Below, in pieces: positions 15,771 to 22,531 of a DNA stretch of 64,000 nt. Made by a program: the position numbers and the translations under genes. This DNA is from Myxococcota bacterium (GTDB taxonomy: Bacteria; Myxococcota_A; UBA9160; SMWR01). Each line of letters opens with the position of its first letter. Positions within the stretch are counted from its first letter, which is position 1. The notes beneath the pieces were generated by a model. It saw nothing but the letters and a program-made list of their open reading frames with translations, searched no databases and was not told the origin of the DNA. The stretch covers positions 1 through 64,000 of the forward strand of contig JBCCEW010000027.1 in the NCBI GenBank assembly GCA_039030075.1, written 5' to 3'.

Positions 15771-16340
15771 TTAGTCGCTGCGCGATCGCACTCCGAACTC
15801 AGCGAGGAACGGCGCAAGATCTTCTGGTACCGAAGTGAAGTGCTTTGAGGAACGCTCGCGGAAACGCTCGAACAGAACGTCGTCAATTGCGATGCGCTTC
15901 AAGTAGCGCCTCACGGCCTCCACGAACGCCGATACAAGCTCCTCGACCCGCACAGCTACGAACTGGTCGGGAGCGAGGGCCTTCATTGCATTGGAAATCG
16001 CGTCGAAATCAGACTGACCATACGAGTAGCCTATGCTCCGAACGCCGAACTTCGCTCCAACCCGCGAATCCGGTGTCAGCGTATGGAGCAAACCGCATCT
16101 AGCTGCATAGAGCTCAAGAGCGGTGCACTCCAGCGCGCTATCGGGGAGCAGATAGCTATCGACCCATCTCGTGAACGACTCGCGCACCGACTGATCCGCC
16201 GGGGCGGTTAGCCAGCTCAGCGCGTCAATCCCGGTGTAAAGCAAAATCAGGGCCGGGATGGGTAGGCCTTCCGCAACGCAGCGCTCGATTCCCTGACGGA
16301 GCTGAACAAGCGTTCGCGATGTTCCCTCGGCGTGCTCCAT
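15771..16340 (-). CDS. HEPN-type protein (candidate ribonuclease)
   Basis: A 189-aa helical protein. LILLYTGIDALSWL (32-45), FTRWVDSYLLP (56-66) and ELYAARCGLLHTLTPDS (76-92) are the conserved blocks of a HEPN-like family, with the R-x4-H motif at R81-H86 that forms the active site in HEPN RNases of toxin-antitoxin and abortive-infection systems. The gene stands alone between two membrane-protein genes; no MNT nucleotidyltransferase partner is adjacent. Its place in the cargo region suggests a defence or toxin role, which is inference. Confidence 0.65.
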   Translation of the reverse strand: MEHAEGTSRTLVQLRQGIERCVAEGLPIPALILLYTGIDALSWLTAPADQSVRESFTRWVDSYLLPDSALECTALELYAARCGLLHTLTPDSRVGAKFGVRSIGYSYGQSDFDAISNAMKALAPDQFVAVRVEELVSAFVEAVRRYLKRIAIDDVLFERFRERSSKHFTSVPEDLAPFLAEFGVRSRSD

Positions 16341-16427
16341 TCATCTATCCGGTGAGATTCAGCATCATCTTGTCTGGTGCAGCTCGCAGCAGCGGGCACG
16401 GTTCTTCCGAACACACGGACTCGCCAA

Positions 16428-16856
16428 CTAGGCGCGTCTTTCGGGCGCCCGCGATCTCATATAGAGCTTGCCGAGCGAAGTCAGCTGAACTTCCGCTGCG
16501 TCAGCCAAGTAGGCATTCCTTGGAACAGTCATCACCAAGCCAAAGTTCCGCAGCGGACGAATCAGCTTTCGCTGGCTTGATGAAGGCTTCTCTGGATACT
16601 GAATGGCGCCCGAGGCGTGGATCTCGTCTAGGTACGCCTGCTCCGAGTCAGTGAGCGAGCCGCCCACTTGCTCCTGGAGTGCTCCTTCCAGCTCGGGAAG
16701 GCTCGTCTCGATCTTCTGGCCGAAGAGAGAAAGCGTGAGCTTCGAGCCACCGAGCAAGGCGGGAAGACTACCGCGAACCACCACGACTCCGATCAGTGCA
16801 ACTACAGGCCAAGCGAGAACTTTCAGTAACTTGATCGTCTCATCTAAAGACAACAT
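16428..16856 (-). CDS. Membrane-anchored protein with C-terminal winged-helix-like part
   Basis: A 142-aa protein with one N-terminal membrane helix (VLAWPVVALIGVVVV), a short linker with polar beta-strand character (KLTLSLFGQKIET) and a C-terminal segment (SQRKLIRPLRNFGLVMTVPRN ... VQLTSLGKLYM) reminiscent of a small winged helix. The layout suggests a membrane sensor or anchor that pairs with another cargo protein. No family recognised and the ribosome-binding site is weak. Confidence 0.5.
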   Translation of the reverse strand: MLSLDETIKLLKVLAWPVVALIGVVVVRGSLPALLGGSKLTLSLFGQKIETSLPELEGALQEQVGGSLTDSEQAYLDEIHASGAIQYPEKPSSSQRKLIRPLRNFGLVMTVPRNAYLADAAEVQLTSLGKLYMRSRAPERRA

Positions 16857-16937
16857 GACCGGAAAGATGCCCCCGTATTCAGTGCCTCACATGGCTGATC
16901 TGGCCCCAGGATGCTCCGTACCGCTCAACCCGCGGAC

Positions 16938-17309
16938 CTAGAGGAAGCTCCAGCGTGCTGAGAGGTAGGAGGAACACAGGATCATTGCATTCGCAACGAG
17001 GTACCTATTGTAGGGACCTCGCTTCTCCGTAGGAGCGTACTGTGCACGGTGAACTGTCTTGAACAGTAGCCATCCACCGATCGCGCCAACTTGAGAAGAC
17101 ACGATGAGCATCGGGTACGCCAGCATCTCGAAGATACCGAGAACTAGCGGTAGCCAACTCGAAGTGCGAAACGCCGTGGGCCATGGCACTTGAGTGCGAG
17201 AGGCCAGTTCGTGGGAAGTGACCGCTCGGACAGCGAGGGGGCTAGCAGCCGCCAACGCTAGGTACACGAGCCAGCAGTCAGGGCTCCTCGTAAGAAGCGT
17301 CTCCACCAT
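16938..17309 (-). CDS. Small multi-pass membrane protein
   Basis: A 123-aa protein with about three hydrophobic segments: CWLVYLALAAASPLAVRAV, WLPLVLGIFEMLAYPMLIV and a C-terminal LVANAMILCSSYL. AAGGAG lies three bases before the ATG. The central YNRYLVANA motif after a basic loop (EKRGPYNRY) has no family I can name. It is followed by about 175 bases without a gene before the phage-like operon. Confidence 0.5.
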   Translation of the reverse strand: MVETLLTRSPDCWLVYLALAAASPLAVRAVTSHELASRTQVPWPTAFRTSSWLPLVLGIFEMLAYPMLIVSSQVGAIGGWLLFKTVHRAQYAPTEKRGPYNRYLVANAMILCSSYLSARWSFL

Positions 17310-17485
17310 CAGCTCCTTGGCTCATCCGAAGTAGCCCCTGAATGTGTAGGGAGAGATCCGCTCATCCAGCGGGACCAGCTTCCGACGAAACGGCACAAAA
17401 GGGCAACACAGAAAGGTCTCTGGGACAGCCCCGAACAGAGGAATGCGCAAGCTCGATTGCCCTCCCGACACTACCAATCGGGCGA

Positions 17486-18028
17486 CTATGCGATGTTGCC
17501 TCCCAGCACGCTCGGCCCACCCGTCGCGGGAAGGCGTCGACCGGTTCCCGTCGTGAGCCTCGTCGAGCTGGAAGACGACCGGGGCACGGAGTTGATGAAG
17601 CCACTCGCTGAGCGCACCCCACCGGAGACGGAGAGAAGCGCCCCCTCGATGGCCTGGTTGCGAGCAGCGCGCTTGAAGGCACGGCCCTCTGCCACCTGTT
17701 GGGCTGCCAGCCGTCGCCCGCGCTCACGGAGGCGCTGAACAGCGAACTGCTCGCGGAAGACGCTCTCCGCCAGCTGGCCCAGGGGCGTGCCCGTATCGAC
17801 CCGCACGCCGGCACCGGCGAACGAGGACCGAATGGTCCCGCGTTCGTAGAGCCCCTCCAGTCTGCGGAGGAACACCTCCTGCTCGGCGTCCTGCCGAATC
17901 TGAATCGCGTTCTTCCGCGCTGTGCGCCGAGCGCGAACGCCCGCGCGACGCAGCTCCACGGCATTGAGGATCGATCCTGCCCCCTGCCCAGCCAGGCCGA
18001 GGGCGAGTAGTGCGGCGGCTGCTGCCAT
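17486..18028 (-). CDS. Phage internal virion/structural-like protein
   Basis: A 180-aa Ala/Arg-rich protein. The N-terminal segment LLALGLAGQGAGSILNAVE, the middle FAGAGVRVDTGTPLGQLAES and the Ala-rich GRAFKRAARNQAIEGALLSVSGG match a common layout of internal virion or head-associated proteins of short-tailed phages (hydrophobic start, a SGVRVxTGSPLxxL-type box, then a repeated A-R-x2-A region). It is the last gene of a tightly overlapping four-gene operon (TAATG junction with the gene before). Identification rests on pattern only. Confidence 0.55.
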   Translation of the reverse strand: MAAAAALLALGLAGQGAGSILNAVELRRAGVRARRTARKNAIQIRQDAEQEVFLRRLEGLYERGTIRSSFAGAGVRVDTGTPLGQLAESVFREQFAVQRLRERGRRLAAQQVAEGRAFKRAARNQAIEGALLSVSGGVRSASGFINSVPRSSSSSTRLTTGTGRRLPATGGPSVLGGNIA

Positions 18029-18363
18029 TATCCGAGACTCCTATTCGAGAGAAGGGGTGTTCCGAGGGCATTGCGGCGGTTCTGCTCCGCCAGGTTCCCG
18101 CCGGTGCCCAAGAGCGAGGTTCGCCCTTGCGAGCTACGGACCCGGAACTGGGTCAGCGCCGCCTTCCGACGCTCTCGCTCCACCTCCTCCGGGTCTGCCT
18201 CGTCTTCGGGAACGGGTGGGTTCCGGCCTGTCGTATCGCCGAGATTCTTCCGGGCGATGCCGCGCAACGCGGGGTCGAGCAGCGGGCCAGCCAGCAAGCT
18301 GGTGACGGCGCTGCCCGTGCTGTCCCGCAGCGTGCGGCGAACGACTTTCTTGAAGGTGCCCAT
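18028..18363 (-). CDS. Small phage-like hypothetical protein
   Basis: A 111-aa protein starting MGTFKKVVRRTLRDS after AAGGAGG. A hydrophobic segment (VTSLLAGPLLDP) is followed by an acidic/proline linker (NPPVPEDEADPEEVERERRK) and an Arg/Gly/Ser tail (RVRSSQGRTSLLGTGGN ... GTPLLSN) of a kind often seen in small head-associated proteins. Start and stop overlap its neighbours by one base each (TGATG, TAATG), so the four genes are translated as a coupled unit. Confidence 0.5.
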   Translation of the reverse strand: MGTFKKVVRRTLRDSTGSAVTSLLAGPLLDPALRGIARKNLGDTTGRNPPVPEDEADPEEVERERRKAALTQFRVRSSQGRTSLLGTGGNLAEQNRRNALGTPLLSNRSLG

Positions 18364-18932
18364 CAGGCCGCCTCCTTCGCTGTTTGGGGAAGGAGCAAGT
18401 GCCATGCGCCGGGCTTGTTGAGCGCCACCAACGTGCCCGAGCCGGGGGGCAATGCGTGTGGTCCGAAAGCGCAATGCAGCCGACCGGTGTGGCCGCTCAG
18501 CGTGTACCGGCCGCCGACGCGGACGCAGTTGACGAAAAACCGGGCTTCGATCCAGTCATCGGATTCCGGATTGCCGATGCCAACCCCCTTGTTCCCAGGC
18601 ACGAGCGGCGAGTGGGCGTCATCGAGGGCGCCGTGACCGCCGACCAGCACCCCGAGCGGCGTGATGAGGTTCACGCGGGGCGACCGCCGTGCGTTCTCAG
18701 CCGTGCCGCGAGGCACCACGAGCTCTACCCGTACTGAGGCGCCGCCCTCCTCCGCGAACAGTCCACCATCGCTCGCTTGTAGGGCCGTGAGCCCCATCAA
18801 CTTGGCGGAACCACCACACACGCTCGCATTGGTTGTGAGCGTGTAGTCCATGGTCAGCTCGTGGTTCGCGTAGTTGATCGCCTGTTTGACGACAGGTGTC
18901 GGAATCGCAATCTCGACGCGTTGGGTGTTCAT
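18363..18932 (-). CDS. Phage-like hypothetical protein, beta-rich
   Basis: A 189-aa protein, N-terminus helical/polar (VEIAIPTPVVKQAINYANHEL) then a long beta-rich part with Gly/Val stretches (VRVELVVPRGT, NLITPLGVLVGGHG, GRYTLSGHTGRLHC). It lies where a capsid or decoration protein would follow a scaffold gene, but at 189 aa it is shorter than an HK97-type major capsid protein and I see no coat-protein signature. Its start overlaps the stop of the scaffold-like gene (TGATG). Confidence 0.5.
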   Translation of the reverse strand: MNTQRVEIAIPTPVVKQAINYANHELTMDYTLTTNASVCGGSAKLMGLTALQASDGGLFAEEGGASVRVELVVPRGTAENARRSPRVNLITPLGVLVGGHGALDDAHSPLVPGNKGVGIGNPESDDWIEARFFVNCVRVGGRYTLSGHTGRLHCAFGPHALPPGSGTLVALNKPGAWHLLLPQTAKEAA

Positions 18933-19615
18933 CAGCTCTCCTTCTTTGCCGTCACGCCGTGGTGCGTTCGGCGACGGTGCAGCTCATCGAGCTCGGCACG
19001 GCGCTTTGCGTGGTCGGGGTGCCCGCCGTCGAGCAGCTCCCGCTTATGCTTTTCCCAGAAGGTATTGATCGCGTCCGCTTCAACCGCTTCACCTTCACCG
19101 AGACGCGCCACTCGCTCTTGCTCGGCGCGAGCCTCGGAACGGGCCACGATCCGGTGCAGCCCGTCCAGCTGGCGCCGTCGCAGATCCTGCAGCGGGTGAC
19201 CGTTCGAGTAGAGCTCCCGGTCATGAGCAAGACGGAAGCGGCCTATTTCGTCGCGAGCCTGTGCGGAAGTCAACGACAGTGGGTCGACGCCGGTCTCCAG
19301 GCGATAGCTCTCGAACTCACTCGCTTGCTGCGCGAGTCGACGAATGACGTGCGGGTTGTTGCCGCGCGTTCCGAACTCGGGATCGGGCTCGTTCACGAGC
19401 GCGTCGAACTCGCTACCGAAAACGCGCTGGGCGAAGACCGACGCCGACTCGACGGCCTCGTGAGCGGGCTGACTCGGGTTGGCTGCTTCGAGCTGGTCGA
19501 GCGCGAGGCTGCGGGGATCGGGCGGCGACGCCGGGACGGGCAGGGAAACAGTCGCCGAGGTGGCGTTTTCCGACGCCGCCGCCGAATCAGATTCCTGGGT
19601 GAGGATGGATTCCAT
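18932..19615 (-). CDS. Scaffold-like phage protein
   Basis: A 227-aa acidic, helical protein, first gene of the operon, with AGGAGG nine bases before the ATG. After a low-complexity Ala/Pro N-terminus, two copies of a helix-turn motif are seen: RELYSNGHPLQDLRRRQLDGL and RELLDGGHPDHAKRRAELDEL (each about 20 residues). The pattern N/D-G-x-HPxH-x-x2-R-x3-L-x-x-L is typical of the C-terminal helices of phage scaffolding proteins that bind coat subunits. Upstream only 270 bases remain before attR, so the rest of a head module (terminase, portal) is missing here. Confidence 0.5.
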   Translation of the reverse strand: MESILTQESDSAAASENATSATVSLPVPASPPDPRSLALDQLEAANPSQPAHEAVESASVFAQRVFGSEFDALVNEPDPEFGTRGNNPHVIRRLAQQASEFESYRLETGVDPLSLTSAQARDEIGRFRLAHDRELYSNGHPLQDLRRRQLDGLHRIVARSEARAEQERVARLGEGEAVEADAINTFWEKHKRELLDGGHPDHAKRRAELDELHRRRTHHGVTAKKES

Positions 19616-19777
19616 GGCTGAGAGCCTCCTGGTGCTTGGAGGAACTCCCACGAGGCCATCGGCGGTCGCGCGACCGTATCGAGAATCTCACCTCTATGTT
19701 TCCCCCGAGATGACATTCTACACCACGAGGATCAGGAATTGGGCCGCAATCTCGCCCTACTCATTCGTGTGTTCTTT

Positions 19778-19797
19778 TGACGGCCCGTTTGACGGCC
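19778..19797 (+). repeat. Paired TGACGGCC repeats at right end (possible integrase arm sites)
   Basis: TGACGGCC at 19778-19785 and 19790-19797 (start-to-start 12 bp), about 92 bp inside attR. Same 8-mer as the pair at 4865-4883, in the same orientation. It is the counterpart expected for arm-type binding sites. Confidence 0.5.
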
Positions 19798-19888
19798 AAC
19801 GGGGCGCACACCGCCAGACACTGATGGATGGTCGGGCCCGCAAGCCACCGAAGTCACACGCACCCGGACAACCGTGGACGCACCCCTT

Positions 19889-19939
19889 TCAGCTTCCCAA
19901 GCTGAGGGTCGCCGGTTCGAACCCGGTCTCGCGCTCCAG
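19889..19939 (+). repeat. attR: 51-bp copy of the tRNA-Gly 3' end
   Basis: Identical to 4702-4752. It lacks the 5' half of the tRNA (acceptor 5' strand and D arm), so it is not a functional tRNA gene. Chromosomal sequence resumes after 19939 with the tRNA gene's original terminator. Confidence 0.95.
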
Positions 19940-19947
19940 GTTTTCGG

Positions 19948-19986
19948 AGCCCCTTCGCGTGTTTGCGCGAGGGGGCTTCGTCGTTT
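19948..19986 (+). terminator. Original terminator of the tRNA-Gly gene, displaced by the insertion
   Basis: AGCCCCTTCGC (19948-19958) pairs with GCGAGGGGGCT (19967-19977, one G-T pair), followed by TCGTCGTTTT. It lies nine bases beyond attR and would have directly followed the tRNA before the element inserted. Confidence 0.75.
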
Positions 19987-20122
19987 TAGGGGCCTGCCGC
20001 GCTGCATGAACTTTGCGGCCAGGGATGCGTCCCAGTCCTGGGTCTCCCATGGACGCTCGAAGATCGGGCCTCGCCTCCACGTCGCTCTGCGTGTGATGAT
20101 GCAACGACCAAACGGAGGCCCG

Positions 20123-21679
20123 ATGCGTCACGTCCGGTTCACGCTGCTCCTCGCCTGCCTCACCTTGCTGGGTGCGACCTCCAGCTCCGCTGTCGTCATC
20201 AACAACGGCAAGGCCCCGCCGAATCCGGAGAACGTCATCGACGGCGGCGATCCCGTCGCCCTTTGGGTTCGCAACGCGCGTTGCACGATGACGCCGTGCG
20301 CCCTTCCCGGCCGGTCGACGACAGCCGAGATCACCGGCAGCGCGCTCATCACCCAGGTCACCGTCTCCGAGTCCTCCGTGTTGCAGATCACCGGCGGGCG
20401 CATCGACGCGAACGCGTTTCCGATCATGACGCTGCACGAACAGGCCACCCTCGTCGCCCTGGGCGGCAGCGTCGGGCGCGCCGTGCGCCTCGAGGATGCG
20501 ACGCGCGCAGTCATCGACGGAGGCGTCTTCGAGGATTCCGTTTCATTGGGCCCCGGCCCTCGCTACCCCGCGCCCTTCGCGCCCGAGCTGGAGCTGCTCT
20601 CCGGGGATCTGGCAGGCGGCCTCCTCGTGTTCGGCAACGCGGTCGCACGGATCCAAGGAGGACGCGTCAACGACGTGGTGGCGCGCGACGACAGCGTCGT
20701 CCAGATCTTCGGAGGTCAGATCGATGGGACCGGGGTCAGCGCGGGAATCCTCACGACCGCCGATCGAGGCCGGATCGAGGTGATCGGCAGTGACTTCGCC
20801 ATCGACGGGCAGCCGATCGGCTTCGGCCTGATCCCGACGACGGGACGCGCGCTGACCGGGTCCTTCGCCTCGGGTGAGCCGTTCAGCGCCTCGGTCCGGA
20901 CACTCGCGGCCGAACGCCGGCGCGTGTTCGTCCTCGAGGCACCCGCTCCGCTGCCCGACGCGGACTCCGATGGCGTTCCCGACCACCGCGATTTCTGCGC
21001 CGGATTGCCCGGCGGCTCGGTCGACGCGGACGCGGACCGGGTCGGCGACGACTGCAACGATGCACTCGACCAGGACGGCGACGAGTTCGCGGACACGCTC
21101 GACGTGTGTCCAGCGATCGCCGACCCGGACCAGGCGGACGCCGACGTGAACGGGATCGGCGACGCCTGCAACGACGCGCTCGACGAGGACGGCGACGAGT
21201 ACGAAGACGATGTCGACACCTGTCTCGGGCTCCCGAACGCGAATCAGGACGACAGCGACGGCGACAGCCTGGGCGACGCCTGCGACCCCTACCCGACGGA
21301 CGCTGCGAACCTGGCTGCACTCGAGGCCCTCGAGACGGCGTTGATCGAGAACGAGACACTCACCCTCGAACTCGCCGAGGTCGAAACGGGCCTGCAGATG
21401 TGCCTCGACGACCCGCCGTTCCTGGATGCGGACCTCGATGGCGAGCACGATCGCACCGATCGCTGCCCGGCGACTCCAGCCGGATCCACCATCGATGGCT
21501 TTGGCTGCTCTCGCCCACAGTTCTGCGAGGGCTTCCCCGTGTCGAACCGTCGAGAACGGCGCGCCTGTCGGTTCGCGGTTTGGGGCGGACGCGACCCCTC
21601 GCGGATCCGCCGGGACTGCCGCGTGGTCGGCTGGGGGACGTCCCTCACCTGCCGCGCGATCGAACCGGGGCGCTGGTAG
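20123..21679 (+). CDS. Secreted beta-helix and thrombospondin type 3 repeat protein
   Basis: A 518-aa exported protein: signal peptide (RFTLLLACLTLLGATSSSA), a region of about 60-280 with repeated Val/Ile/Gly strands like a right-handed beta-helix, then calcium-binding thrombospondin type 3 repeats (DADSDGVPDHRD, DADRVGDDCNDALDQDGDE, DSDGDSLGDACD), a short coiled coil (ALETALIENETLTLELAEVE) and a last DADLDGEHDRTDRCP repeat. TSP3 repeats usually join modules at the cell surface. No OmpA domain follows. ACGGAGG precedes the ATG. It lies next to attR but shows normal chromosomal composition. Confidence 0.75.
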   Translation: MRHVRFTLLLACLTLLGATSSSAVVINNGKAPPNPENVIDGGDPVALWVRNARCTMTPCALPGRSTTAEITGSALITQVTVSESSVLQITGGRIDANAFPIMTLHEQATLVALGGSVGRAVRLEDATRAVIDGGVFEDSVSLGPGPRYPAPFAPELELLSGDLAGGLLVFGNAVARIQGGRVNDVVARDDSVVQIFGGQIDGTGVSAGILTTADRGRIEVIGSDFAIDGQPIGFGLIPTTGRALTGSFASGEPFSASVRTLAAERRRVFVLEAPAPLPDADSDGVPDHRDFCAGLPGGSVDADADRVGDDCNDALDQDGDEFADTLDVCPAIADPDQADADVNGIGDACNDALDEDGDEYEDDVDTCLGLPNANQDDSDGDSLGDACDPYPTDAANLAALEALETALIENETLTLELAEVETGLQMCLDDPPFLDADLDGEHDRTDRCPATPAGSTIDGFGCSRPQFCEGFPVSNRRERRACRFAVWGGRDPSRIRRDCRVVGWGTSLTCRAIEPGRW

Positions 21680-21712
21680 CGCCGGCGGAATCGCGCGACA
21701 TCGCCGTCGCGG

Positions 21713-22474
21713 CTAGTCCGAGCGCCTCCGGGCACAGCGCCGCCGCGCGATCCCGTTCGGCATCCCCATCCCTGATACGCCCAGCGCCACGAGGAGCCCC
21801 GTGGACGGCTCGGGGACGGGCGTGAACTCGAACTGGGTGACCAGGCCAAACGGCAGCAGAAACTCGGCCTGGTCCGCGTCTGGGCCAGAAGCGAATCCGA
21901 CGTTGTAACGAGAATCGCCATCGGTGTCGGCGTCGAGCCACACCACGACGCCGTCCTGGCCGGTCACCTTCCATTCGAGCAAGAGGTTCCCGAGCGCCGG
22001 GTCGTAGCGAAACGGATTCGCGAACGGAACCTCGACCTCGAAGGGGCTGGGGCTGCGGTTGTCGCTCGACTGGGAACGGATCGAGAGCGGGCCATCTCGG
22101 ACGACCGCCGCGTCCGCGCCGCGGTTCGCGGCGAACGCGGACGACTGCTGATCGGGAGCGACCGATGTGGTCGAGAGGACGATCTCCACCTGGTCGAAGT
22201 TCTGGAAGAAGATCGTCTCGAACGGAGAGCGCCGAAAACGCACGCCGCTGATCTCCATCTCGCCGGCCCCGAACATGCTCGCGGCGAAGATGTGCTGGGT
22301 GCGCGATTCCCCTCGGAAACGAACGCCGATGTACCCGGCTTCCTCGTTCTCGAACTCGGGGGGCGTGACCAGCGTTGCGGCGGCCACGCCGGACGCCCAA
22401 GCCAGACACACGACCAGGAACGTCGTGGCGCACATCGAGGCGCGGGCACTCCAAGCAGAGGGACGGAACGTCAT
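21713..22474 (-). CDS. PEP-CTERM sorted exported protein
   Basis: A 253-aa protein with an N-terminal signal (SARASMCATTFLVVCLAWASGVAAA in two pieces) and a C-terminal sorting signal: TPVPEPSTGLLVALGVSG followed by a hydrophobic helix and IARRRCARRR. PEP-CTERM proteins are processed by exosortase and often linked to extracellular polysaccharide. The middle is beta-rich with Asp-rich loops (LDADTDGDSRY). No exosortase gene is in the window. GGAGG precedes the chosen ATG. It converges on the TSP3 gene. Confidence 0.85.
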   Translation of the reverse strand: MTFRPSAWSARASMCATTFLVVCLAWASGVAAATLVTPPEFENEEAGYIGVRFRGESRTQHIFAASMFGAGEMEISGVRFRRSPFETIFFQNFDQVEIVLSTTSVAPDQQSSAFAANRGADAAVVRDGPLSIRSQSSDNRSPSPFEVEVPFANPFRYDPALGNLLLEWKVTGQDGVVVWLDADTDGDSRYNVGFASGPDADQAEFLLPFGLVTQFEFTPVPEPSTGLLVALGVSGMGMPNGIARRRCARRRSD

Positions 22475-22531
22475 GGCGGGGCCTCCGGGCCCATCCTCTC
22501 CGCTCGGGCACACCCGCGCAGGTGCGCCTTC

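Larger units (their letters stand above)
4702..19939. mobile_element. 15.2-kb integrative element in tRNA-Gly (phage satellite or reduced prophage)
   Basis: The element is bounded by 51-bp att repeats and measures 15,187 bp from repeat to repeat. Contents in order: integrase and coupled regulator (leftward), excisionase-like HTH protein, Toprim/RecA-like primase-helicase, small HTH protein, ClpP-like peptidase, a block of unknown and HEPN/YaaC-like genes, and a leftward operon with phage head-like proteins. There are no recognisable terminase, portal, tail, lysis or conjugation genes. Paired TGACGGCC repeats occur near both ends and in the middle. It resembles PICI-type satellites in size and early-gene content, but a decayed prophage is possible. 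Confidence 0.88.

Noticed and set aside
19889-19964. Second tRNA-Gly gene
   Set aside because: Only the 3' half is present; the 5' acceptor strand and D arm are missing. It is attR.
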